Shown here piece after piece: positions 23,474-34,122 of a stretch of 64,000 nucleotides of DNA (position 1 is its first letter; each line of letters opens with the position of its first letter). The notes below the pieces were generated by a model. The model worked only from the letters and a program-made list of their open reading frames with translations, had not been told where the DNA came from and did no database searches. The DNA is from Platynereis dumerilii (taxonomy: Eukaryota > Annelida > Polychaeta > Phyllodocida > Nereididae), in assembly GCA_026936325.1 (NCBI GenBank), contig JAPTHN010000004.1:13214439-13278438 (forward strand). The letters run 5' to 3'. Position numbers and translations under genes: made by a program.

Positions 23474-23857
23474 ATTCTTCAATGAAACTGCCTCTTAGAA
23501 ATTCTATAGGTTCTGAGCTTCTGTGTATATATTCTGCACAGAAATCAACCAGTGTTCACATTCTTTCTCAAATAGACTAGCCCATGCAACTTCAGGTGAC
23601 AGGGCAATCATATATCATATACGTCTTGTCCACCAATATGTTTGAATAATGCTCTTATATCTGAGGCCCACCAATTTAAGGTCCGTTCCCTGTCCCACTT
23701 AAAAATCTTTTTTGTAACTCTATTCCGATCTAATTTCAACAGGTGGTCTCCAATGTCGCACAATACTTGATTGTCTTCTGACTACACTACTACACAATCC
23801 GACGTCTAGTATATAGTTGCACTGAATCAATTTACGCGCCTTCAGTATCATGTCCAT
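23474..23857. other. Non-coding stretch, nothing recognised
   Basis: No supported frame, repeat or inverted pair. Confidence 0.5.
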
Positions 23858-23869
23858 CACTGACTGGTA

Positions 23870-24098
23870 AATCTCACCCCGGGAACTCACTTTAGTCCGA
23901 GCCCATGGGACATTAAATGGAGGCGGGTTGTATGCAGTGTTCTATGCTGGGCAAACTGAAAGACCCTGGGTATCGCTGAATTAATAGGGTATGTGCCAGA
24001 CTCACAGTCTTCTAATTTCATCATCATACGGCGATCGCCTACCTCGATATAGCCCACTAAGGTGATGCAGAGGCGTAAAATACAAACAAACAAACAAA
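23870..24098 (+). mobile_element. tRNA-derived SINE (copy 3, 5'-truncated, clear TSD)
   Basis: It starts inside the B box (AATCTCACCCCGGGAACTC), keeps the whole body and ends with an (AAAC)n tail. A perfect 12-bp duplication, CACTGACTGGTA, flanks it at 23,858-23,869 and 24,099-24,110, as expected for LINE-type integration. The 5' truncation removes the A box, so this copy cannot start its own transcription. Confidence 0.9.
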
Positions 24099-24604
24099 CA
24101 CTGACTGGTACCTCCACCCATGGCCCCATTACCCCTCGGCCCGCTCCCCCATGTAATTTACATATTCAAGCATAACATTTCACTAGGTTTTTGCCAGCTT
24201 AATCATGTAATATAATTTACTGATTGAACTATAACACTCACTTGGTAACCAGTTGTTGCCTATACATGTGTAATTCTCTCATTCAAGAAAAATGTTATGT
24301 TTTAAAAAAGTTATGACTTTACTTACTCAGGACTTCAGATACAAATGAAAATGTGCACTATATCATTAGGATTAGAAGGTCATCCAGTTCAGTTTGAATT
24401 GTTGCCACGTGCCAGTAGACGGCATGTTAAAATTTAATATGAAAAGACATCCCGGTACAGAAAGCCATTGTGATGTTAAGTACAGTTTGTTGGAGACATC
24501 TATTATGCACTTGTTTACAACAATTTCTGTGCTTTTGTAGACTGTTTGTATACAAGAATTTCACCAATGAATCTATATATCTGTATCTAAATTGAAACAT
24601 CCTA

Positions 24605-24785
24605 ATCATTGACATAGTGAGGTCTAATCAATTATTATAAAAAGGTTTGACACAATCAATTACTATAGCAAAGTTTGAAACATTCTTTACATCAACATAG
24701 TGAGGTCCAAATTCTCTCTAATCAGTTACTTTAATAAAGTTTGACACAATCAATTACTGAGATAAAGTCTGAAACATTCTATCTG
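24605..24785. repeat. About 104-bp tandem repeat, nearly two copies
   Basis: CATAGTGAGGTC followed by AATCA...GTTTGACACAATCAATTACT and GAAACATTCT recurs with a spacing of about 104 bp; the copies are diverged. Confidence 0.6.
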
Positions 24786-24828
24786 GTACTTAAATTGGAT
24801 TGTACACAGTGAGCCCGAACCATCTTTT

Positions 24829-26133
24829 GGGTTAAAAAAATGGCCCAGCATAACCATAGGCGCCATTACGTAGCTTAAGGTCAGACGAACAAGCAGATGT
24901 AAAGAACTAAAAAATCTGTTGGGAATTTTTTGAGATATCACATTTTTTAACTTTCTGACTTATCACACCCAATTTTTAGCATCACAAGTCATGTGGAAAG
25001 TCTTCTAAATGAGCACTGACTTTGCAAAAGCTGTTTCAGGAATGGAAAATATCATTTAGAAGAAATAATAATCCTTTCTTTGAATATAAAAATACATGCA
25101 GTAGCATGTGTCACCAGTAAGCTTTTGTACTTAAAAATAATTCTGGTCCTGTCAATTAGGAAGGTTGGGGGAAAAACATTATTGCAATTTTGTGACAACA
25201 AACAACAAGTGTTAGTTTATAATCTAACCATACTTGACCTGTAACTTACTGTTTGACTCCAATACACTTTAATACTCGTAATGTTTTGAGTATATGAACA
25301 TGCAGTGTATTGTCATTAACTGCAACCTGATCAGTACAGGATTAAAAATAAGAAATGGATATACCATGGTATTATGAATAGCTAGCATATAGGTATATCT
25401 TATTAATGTCGATTTGAAGTTGCAACCCTGTGCATTGCCCGAAATCAAACCAATATACCCAACTTGAAAATATTCTTATTCCTTCATGAAATTAGAGTGA
25501 ACAGAACTCAGAGAGAACTGACTAAAATTACGATTCAAAAGTTATAAAACCAATTGAATACTTCTTCTTTAATACCAACTGTGTAAGGCAGACACACACG
25601 CATACATCATAGATATCTTTAAAACCATGTATGTCATAAAGGATGATAAAAAAGGCTATTCTGGATAAGTCTATAACACAAATTCCATTTTATTTTCAAG
25701 AAAAAACAATAAAATAGTTAGTTTAAATTATTTGCTAATGTAGATATTGTATTATTTCTTTAATAAAGTCACAGGTAAAGTCAGCAATGCTATATAGTGT
25801 TTGTGACATACTTCTTATATATGCGAATGAAGTTTATTGCACACAACATGAAAATGTGACTTTTCCTTATAATTATAACATTCTGTATTTCAATTGTTGT
25901 CTAAAAGGCAGTGATATATATTGTTTTGATGTTCTATCATCTGAAATTGTAATTTGCACCTTGGTTTGAAGGAATATTTCCAGCATAAAGGAGTGTGACA
26001 AACAAGAAATTGAAAAACTACAATATCTCAAAGAATTCCCAACAGATTTTTTTGTTCTTTATATCTGCTTGTTCGTCTGACCTTCAGCTACGTAATGGGG
26101 CCTATGGTTATGCTGGGCCATTTTTTTAACCCC
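24829..26133. mobile_element. 1.3-kb element with about 110-150 bp terminal inverted repeats
   Basis: The left arm GGGTTAAAAAAATGGCCCAG... and its complement ending GGGCCATTTTTTTAACCC at 26,133 match for at least 110 bp, with a few changes (shared AAGGTCAGACGAACAAGCAG and CTGTTGGGAATT). The interior is A+T-rich and has no transposase, so this is a non-autonomous DNA element. I could not settle the exact edge, because the TTAAAAAAA/TTTTTTTAA ends could also be flanking. Confidence 0.8.
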
Positions 26134-27057
26134 CCCCCCCTTGGAACATGCGTGAAAAATTGGTACAGAAACATTCCCATTGCCCCAAGTCATAAGAAGT
26201 ATGTGCAAAGAGGTGGTTCCGCTCGAGTAAAATGGTAGAAGCTACCACCCCGCTCAACCCAGTCGTAAAATTTAATTCTGAATCCTTACTGTTATCACAT
26301 TATTACTCACATACAATGCTTTTGGTCAAGGCATGATAATTTAGCGTTCAGAGATGTGAAGCCATTCAGAGTTGGCTTGAGACTGATTTATTATTGACTG
26401 AAGCGATCGACAGTTACACAAGAGTGTGAAATACCTACATCAGTTCATAAAGAAATGTAAGTGTTCATGTGGATTGTGGTCTGTCACGTGTGAACAACTG
26501 CAACAGTACCAAGTTGGCCTTTGCAGCAGTTTATTGGCTGAAATTATGACATCATTTTTCCAGCCATCATCACTTGTTTGAAGCAAACTGAAAAAAGTGA
26601 CACGGTATGTGCAGCTTCACCAATCACCTAGCAGGATTTTCTGATGTCCGACCAAAAATGTTGAACAGTTTTTAGTTATTCGATCAAAGTCCACTAATAT
26701 GAAATCATCTGTAAAAAAAGACTTATGGGATGAACGTTTAATATCCAGGAGGGCTAGGAATTTTCCTCAGCGGGAAATGATTTATTTCACGGCAGCAGCA
26801 GCTATAAATATTTATTTCAAGCTCGCGAAGTCCCCGCTGACTATTCATTCCAAATTTAAGCCACACAGTGTTCAGAAATGCCCCTGAAAGGAAAAATTAT
26901 TTATTTCAGGATTGCCAAAAAGAAAATCAATTCATTTCACCAAATCCGAGCAAATGCTTACAACATATTTATATTTAGTTATTATTTCACAGCTACAATT
27001 TTGCTATTCAATATTTGTTACAAGTATGTCTGGGCTTGGCCCTGCAGCTATGCAGCA
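26134..27057. other. Non-coding stretch
   Basis: No gene supported. The first 150 bp resemble the G/C-run ends of the element at 22,905 (CCCAAGTCATAAG, CCAGTCGTAAAATTTAATTC), so an old relative may be present. Confidence 0.4.
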
Positions 27058-27065
27058 CTGTGTTG

Positions 27066-28081
27066 TAGGGTGCATTGTCTGCCCCCTAAAAATGAAAAAA
27101 AAAAGAAATGTTATTTGCACTTTTGCCATATTGTACCTTTGCCCGTAGAAAGTATTCTGCAAAATTTCAATAAGATTGGATGTGACCTTAGGGTGGCACT
27201 TTTGGGTCAAAGTTGAATCCAAAATTGTCAAAAAAATGATGCTTTTAAAAGTCGCGGTTAGAAATATCTAACTTACGGTTTGTTGTATGATTTCAATTCA
27301 TATACCATTGTTCTTAGAAGAAAATTTCTTTAATTTGAATGGTAGAAAGCTATATTTCTTAAAATTTCCCATGCTTTAGTTTTTTGGAAAGCTGAAAGTT
27401 TTTGACTATCATGACAAAATGTTTGGAAAAATCGACTTAAAAGGTCAACTTCTGCCTAACTTTCACATAATCATTAGAATAAAACATAAGGAACTCTTCG
27501 CAGAAGAAAATAGAAAATATAATATTTTTTCTAGATAGTTATTCATCAAATTCAAATGTGCAAATTTGCAAAAATTACATGTAAATATGAGAAATACAAA
27601 AGTTCATTGAGACACCGTTCTGCCTCTCTCTTTCTTCTGACTACACCATAATGCAATCAAGGTGTTATCAGATGATGTAGTAGACCATATCCTCACTTTG
27701 TAGACTTCTTTGAGTTCTCAAAGTCATATTAACATCCTTTTTTTGATTTATCACATTTTGCCCAATAAAAAAGAAAATATCTCTGCACAATTGCGACTTC
27801 TACTCAATGCAAACCATTGATGTTGGTATTCAAATTAAAGCTCTCTTTCTAAGGAAACTAACTGTGTCATCCAAAAGTCATTTCAATAAAAATTTACAAT
27901 ATTATTTATAACCGCGAATCGCTAATATATGACCTAATACTGAAATTTCAAGGCTGTTGTGCCACCCTTCGGTAAAAGAATATTTTCCTAAAATTTTGCA
28001 GGGCTTCTTTTACGATACAAGAAAATAATCATGCAAAAGTGCATGATGTTTTGAAGATATAGGGGCAGACGATGCACCCTA
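27066..28081. mobile_element. hAT-like element with perfect 8-bp TSD, 1,016 bp
   Basis: The termini TAGGGTGCATTGTCTGCCCC and GGGGCAGACGATGCACCCTA are inverted, and weaker homology extends about 130 bp. The duplication CTGTGTTG lies at 27,058-27,065 and 28,082-28,089. There is no long open frame inside, so it is non-autonomous or decayed. Confidence 0.88.
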
Positions 28082-28394
28082 CTGTGTTGTATCTATAAAA
28101 CCATGAAGGCCTCACTAACTAATATTGTAGCAAGCTCTGTTTAATATTGGCGTCATGCATGACTGCACACAGTAGCACACTGTGCAAAACTAGGAAAAAT
28201 AACTGTTTGCTATCCATTCCACTTGCAGGAGATCATGGCTGACACAAGGTAATATACCATTTTCCAGAGCATTTCTTAAGGATTCTCGACTGGGAGACCA
28301 CCAGAACTTTGAAGCGCCTTGATTCGCGACATTTATAAGTCAGTTTAAAGATTCATTTGATATAATTGTGTAATGACATGCGTGCGAAAGGGAC

Positions 28395-28745
28395 TTTGAA
28401 TGTTGAGCTGACTGCTAATTTAAGACGTGGACTGATAAATGAGTTCAACCATTAGTTCAACCAAAGCAAGTTTGATGAATTTTTTACTTATACAAATTGA
28501 AAATTAGAAAGATTGCCTAAGGAGAACTTCTGGAGAAGTATGATGTTGTTAAGACAGTGACTATTTTTTTTATTGAAAGAAGAAGCCTCACCATCAAATG
28601 CACCCAAGAACTACAAATTAAGACTACATGTGAAATAAATGAAGAGTCTCTTGGAAAATTGGTCTCCCAGTGATACCATTTTGGCAATGACTAGAAGACC
28701 AAATCTGTCCACTGGGAGACCATTTGGTCTCCCAGTTACTATTAA
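28395..28745. repeat. Dispersed repeat, inverted partner of 20,160-20,490
   Basis: Reverse complement of this stretch aligns with the insert in duplication copy B, including the GGTCTCCC palindrome (about 28,711-28,735) and GAGCTGACTGCTAATTT (about 28,407). Similarity is clear around the palindrome and weaker outwards. Confidence 0.6.
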
Positions 28746-29866
28746 CAACTCACGAAAATAAAAAAAGTCTGGATGGCCTATTGCAAAAAATACTGTATCA
28801 TAATGTAAGGTATTCACACAGGCCTTTTTGTTGGGTTGATCACTCCCATAAAAATATTTGAGATAATTTACACACTATTAAACCTTATGTTTTTTAAATA
28901 TAATACACAATGAAATGCTTTATTGAACAGTCAATTTTACTATTTCTATTTTCAAAAACAATCATTCCTGAAAGAGGAAATGAAGAAAATACACATTTCG
29001 GATCATTAAGCAGAATATTTTTACTTAGGTATGACAAACATGACAATCCTTTTTGTAAATCTCTGATAAGGACAATAATGAACGGCAAAACTTACTGACA
29101 AGTCATCCGTTGTCCTCAAGTTGACCGCTATTTGCTGCCACCTAGGGTGCAAATTTGCAAACTCCTGTGAGCAGTCAACAGAATTTCAATCTTTGGAAAA
29201 ACCAGGAAGTGTCTGGAAGAAACCAGGACAGTTCCATCATTTACTGATGGTCTAGTTTATTTCCAAAAACTCTGTAAATGTCTAATCTGACTTTGGTTGG
29301 CTTCAATTTTAAGCACACAGTTGTAAATACCAAAATAAGTTGGAACTATTTTTTATCATGGAGGATGTATACATTGTAGCTCACATATAATGCCAGTATA
29401 GAGGGGGCCACTTGTGGCATGGACAAGACATTTTGTTGAGTGTTACACAGGTGTGGTATCCAGCTGATTCATTTATATTGCGGAAATCCGTCCTCAATCA
29501 TTTATCGTTATAACATTAGCACCAGGCCATATTTTTACCTGCTATCATTTACCAATCCAGCAGAAAACAGTGTTTAAGCATGATTTTATTCAATGGATTG
29601 TCAAATTAAAAAAATTTAGATTTCAGTTATTTTCTTCTGCCAGCTGTCCTTAGAAACCCTGAGAAAACCAGGCAAGCTACGAATCAATTATGTATGGCTT
29701 TATGTTGGAAGTTGGAAGATCAATATTGTGCTAATTAATGTAACTTATGGTAAGCCATTTTGCAGCATTTTATCAAATGTGATATAAGTTGTGTTTTAAG
29801 ACATTTCTTATGACCCAAAGAGAGACTGCTCCCCATTGAGAAACCACTTCGTGGTCACAAAAGCAA
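28746..29866. other. Non-coding stretch, nothing recognised
   Basis: A+T-rich without supported genes. A run of 62 codons near 28,910-29,098 is open on both strands and shows no recognisable domain. Confidence 0.5.
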
Positions 29867-30150
29867 GGGGTGATCTTATAACACAGGGACCACTATACAG
29901 ATAGTTGTGACAGTGGCAACGGTGTAACTGTATTAATACAAACTGAAATACAATTTAAGCTAGGGGTGGTCTTATAACACAGGGACCACTATACAGATAG
30001 TTTTGACAGTGGCAACTGTAACTGTATTAATACAAACTGAAATACAATTTAAGCTAGGGGTGGTCTTATAACACAGGGACCACTATACAGATAGTTTTGA
30101 CAGTGGCAACTGTGTAACTGTATTAATAAAAACTGAAATATTATTTAAAC
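29867..30150. repeat. About 95-bp tandem repeat, three copies
   Basis: GGGGTG(A/G)TCTTATAACACAGG begins at 29,867, 29,963 and 30,057. The copies are almost identical (shared ACCACTATACAGATAGTT), so the expansion is recent. Confidence 0.9.
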
Positions 30151-31309
30151 CCTTGAAGCACAATGTGTACAATTTCAGTACCATAATCAGTTGAATCTAC
30201 ATGTATATGTATGTCTTCCTGGTTGAAGACTAAGGAAAAAATAACATAGTTTATGCCCTCTAGTTATCCAGTCCCCCTGAACTTCAGTGCTAGCTATTCA
30301 ATATATTATACAAAAGCATTGCATTTTTTGTGGGTTGGATGGGGCTTTTTGTCCTGTGTATTAATGCCCTTTAAACAAACAGTCTAACAATTTGAAGAAA
30401 ATGGACTACAAAATAAAAGTATAATAATTTGAATTATGGATTTGATGACAATGATGATGTATATATATTATATGTGTTTATCTATTTAAATAAAAGTGTA
30501 AGGCCAGTGGCACATTCACCAGGTGCGGTCCCATGGGGTCCCGCCTCCTATCCTATCAAAATCACCCCATTTTCACCTCCTCCCCATTCACAATGCATTC
30601 ACACTACCCAATAATCATCAAAACATTACTACTTGCCATATCTATATTATTAAGTCGCCCAAAGCACCCTAATTTCTCCTTTGAAACAATGCCCATTCAG
30701 CCCCCCTTCCCCCAACCTGGATCAGCCTCTGGCTGGCCTGACAACACATTTTTGTCCAAGGTCTTCAACAATCCTGGCAATCCTCACCCCATCTATTACA
30801 CACATTAACTCTTTTTGCAAACATGCCTTTCTGATGAGCTGATTTCTCAGAGAATTCCACCTTGCCTTTCGCCTTCGATTCAGACATCCATTCACGAAAT
30901 TCCTGACCCTTTCCACATCTATAGCCCCTATCAGGTGGCTTCCATGCCCACTCCTTCAATTTTTTCGTAACAAATCTTCTCCTGCTTTCAATTTTCAAAA
31001 TAGATCAGTAAAACTTTGTAGACCTCTAAACCGCTATATAAGGCATTTTATTGGCGAAATTCGGCATTTTCAATGTCACTTCATCATTTAATATTTAGAT
31101 TTAGCCCTCCTACGAAACTAAAGGATCTCCAAAGATCCATTGTGATCGAGGAGGATCCAGCATTTCGCGCCGTTTCATGTGAAATCGCGGCAACAAACTG
31201 CAAACAACCATTATGCTTCTCTGTCTTTCTGTGTGTATTACCAAATTCATGCCATTTCTTTTCTTCTGTGATGTCAGACTATATATCTGCCTTCAATTGC
31301 TGCTTTGTT
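30151..31309. other. Non-coding stretch, nothing supported
   Basis: It contains a C-rich patch (about 30,510-30,800) with short frames on both strands, none with a recognisable domain. Confidence 0.45.
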
Positions 31310-31665
31310 CAATTGGATTGAATTGTTCAATAGGATTGAATTGTTCAACAGGATTGCATTGTACTCATAGTGCAGCACACCTGTTTTGACAGGTGACACT
31401 TGAAGTGCAATTACGCCAATTACACACTGATGAGTCAGTGATGACAGATTGATAGATCGATAGATAGATACATACATACATAGATACATACACACATAGA
31501 TACATAGATACATACATAGATACATAGATAGATAGATATATATGGTAATGCAGCCCTCTAAGCCCACTTCTGGGCTTAGGGTCTGCACTTACCATAGATA
31601 CATAATATATAGATAGACGCCCATACACACATAGTCATAATACGTATTACATATAGAGATAAATA
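31310..31665. repeat. Short tandem repeats, including a GATA/CATA microsatellite
   Basis: ATTGAATTGTTCAAYAGG recurs at 31,310-31,365 with a period of about 21 bp. An imperfect GATA/CATA tetranucleotide tract runs from about 31,447 to 31,545, and related GATA words recur to about 31,860. Confidence 0.85.
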
Positions 31666-32203
31666 CATAAACCGTTACATAGAGCGATAAACATCACATT
31701 TTTGCCCAACCTTTCTCACAGGGCCAGCATTTCACTGAGCTACAGCTGCTATTGAACTATTTCGTAGCATAGAAATAGATAGATAGCTACATACATACAC
31801 CCCCATACACAGGTAGTCATATATATACAGATAAATAGATAAACAGCTACATAGATCGATAAACATCATCTGTGTGTCTCAGCCACACTACGTATTAAAC
31901 AAACAAATATTTACTAAATGCAGTCCTCCTCCTATATTTCTTTATCACTGGGTAATTCTAGTGACTATATATTTGTGCAGGCCTATGCTTTGTAATGCAG
32001 GATCTCAGCAGTGGCTAACCTGACTTGCCCGAAATTCAGCCACACATTCTAAATATGTCTGATCTGTGTCCTGCCATCCTTATATGCATGATTTGACTGG
32101 TTTCTCTCCTTGAGCAACACTTAATAATAATAATAATAATAATAAACTAAGCATTTATATAGCGCTAGTTTCAGTCAGACTGCTCACCAGCGCTTTTGTG
32201 GAA

Positions 32204-33028
32204 TTAATTGTAATATAGCCGGAATAGGTGCGTTTTCAATTTTTTCTTAAAACTGTCCATGGATATGCAACTACTTATCTCATGTGGAAGACTGTTCCAA
32301 AGTTGAGGAGCCACCTGTGTGAATGCTCTGTCTGCCATTTTGTTACTGTCGCGAGTGCTCGGAATTAACAATAGCAACTTCTTGTTACTTCGTAAGTTGC
32401 AATTCGGTTGTCTGAGCTGAATGAGGTGTTTCAAATATTCTGGAGCCTGGTCATTCAGCACTTTCCATGTCATCATCAAGACTTTGAACTGTATCCTCGC
32501 TGGAATTGGTAGCCAGTGTAAGTTCTTCCTGTGACTTGTGACACTGTCTCGTCTTTTCAATTGTTCAATTAAGCGGACAGCTGTATTTTGTGCTACTTGA
32601 AGCTTCTTTATCAGTCTCTGCGATATACCATGAAGCAATCCGTTGCCATAATCCAGATGTGGAGTAACCAGTGCATTTACTGCTGTTTTTGTTGTGTCTT
32701 TGTCTAAATTTTTGCGCAGCTTTGAGATGTTTTTTAAGTTGAAGTAGGCATTTTTGCACATTTTGTTCACCTGCTTTTCCATTTTCATTTCTTTGTCAAA
32801 TATGACACCAAGATTACGGACATTGTCTGCTGTTTGAATCTCAACATTGTTCACCCGGATTGATGAAACCTTTAGCTTTTTTAGTTGCTGAGGTGTGCCA
32901 ATGATGAGAAGTTCAGTTTTGTTACCATTGTTGCAGAGCATGTTTTCGGTAAGAAAGTCTCTAATTTCTTTGATGCACTTCTCCATTTTCTCCACCGCTT
33001 TTATTTGATCACCAAGAAAGTTCGGCTT
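32204..33028 (-). CDS. L2-type LINE ORF2, C-terminal part after the inserted LINE
   Basis: On the minus strand the frame resumes as KPNFLGDQIKAVEKMEKC, the expected continuation of SFK, and is open to the stop at 32,204. It carries the RT thumb and C-terminal motifs NKTELLIIG, VRNLGVIFD, HLDYGNGLL, RRDSVTSHRKNLHWLPI, IQFKVLMMTWK and LWNSLP. Without its N-terminal half this fragment cannot act. Both halves being open shows that the copy was intact, or nearly so, when the plus-strand LINE landed. Confidence 0.87.
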   Translation of the reverse strand, partial: KPNFLGDQIKAVEKMEKCIKEIRDFLTENMLCNNGNKTELLIIGTPQQLKKLKVSSIRVNNVEIQTADNVRNLGVIFDKEMKMEKQVNKMCKNAYFNLKNISKLRKNLDKDTTKTAVNALVTPHLDYGNGLLHGISQRLIKKLQVAQNTAVRLIEQLKRRDSVTSHRKNLHWLPIPARIQFKVLMMTWKVLNDQAPEYLKHLIQLRQPNCNLRSNKKLLLLIPSTRDSNKMADRAFTQVAPQLWNSLPHEISSCISMDSFKKKLKTHLFRLYYN

Positions 33029-33040
33029 TTCTACTAAGTA

Positions 33041-33540
33041 TGTTTACCATTGCATTTTCTTATCTTGATGTCCTTGAAATGGTTACTTTTTGCTTATCTG
33101 TGAAATTATGGTAATGTTCGGTATTTTTGGTAATGGTAATGCTTCAAATTGTTTGTATGTTTACTAAGCTTTCTTTAATCTTACTGTATTGCATGAATGT
33201 CATAATATTGATTGAATTTTGATATTAATTCTAAATGAATTAATTATGCATGTTAATGCAAAATAGTTGTTTATTTATAACTCTGTGATAAGTATACTTT
33301 TGATGTTCTTTTAAGTGGGTACTTTTTGGTTATTTGTGAAATTGTGGTACCGTTCAGTTCTTGTGGTAGGGTTAATGGCAATTCTTCGAATTATCTCCAT
33401 GGTTATTAAGCTTACTTTAATTTTAATGTATTGCATGAATGACATGACATGGACTAAATCCCGATTTTGAATTTTGATATAGAAAATTGTGTCATGTTAA
33501 TGTGAAAAAGTTTGTTTGTAACTATCAATTGTACTTTAAG
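33041..33540 (+). repeat. Tandem 5'-UTR units of the plus-strand LINE
   Basis: TGATGTYCTT...GGTTACTTTTTG...TGTGAAATT at 33,066 onward recurs at 33,301 onward, with TTACTGTATTGCATGAATG matched by AATGTATTGCATGAATG. The two units of about 250 bp are diverged. They are followed (33,615-33,720) by four short AACTGGGA(C/T) repeats. This monomer layout resembles LINE promoter repeats. Confidence 0.65.
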
Positions 33541-34122
33541 TGGTGTGAATGTGGTGTATGTATTTTCTCCTCCTCATCAATTGTTATTTATTCATGTATT
33601 CTATTCTTTATGTTATAACTGGGACATGTTCTTTGCTTCAAAACTGGGACAAGTTTAACATCATAATACTGGGATGGTTGTTATGATCGAATTTCAACAC
33701 TGGGATGGTTGTCATGATTTGTAATTTTCAATTTTTTATCTTGTTAATACATGATGTTTTGTAACATGGTTAAAGCTAACAAATAATATTTGTATATTTA
33801 CTACAACAGCTTCTCTGGTAAGGGGGGGGGGATTACTCAGTATTTGACTACGTTTCTAGTTTTCTAAAATCATTGTTGTCTCTTTGATATATATTGACTC
33901 ATCCATTTTGCTCATCAGGTGCAGTTTTTGTCTCTGCTTTGTGATCATGTTTATCAGTCACGTTTTGAATATGTGTTTTTTAAATGAATCTTTAATGTCT
34001 TCAGACAAGCTCAATTATTATTCTGCATTTAAAACTATTTACATTTCTGTCTGCTCAATTACTTCATTAATTATATGTTTTCAGGCACAGTGGATGGCAT
34101 TTTCTTTCTTTGACACAAATCC

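Noticed and set aside
30510-30998. Short overlapping frames on both strands in a C-rich patch
   Set aside because: No motif, splice structure or repeat partner supports coding.
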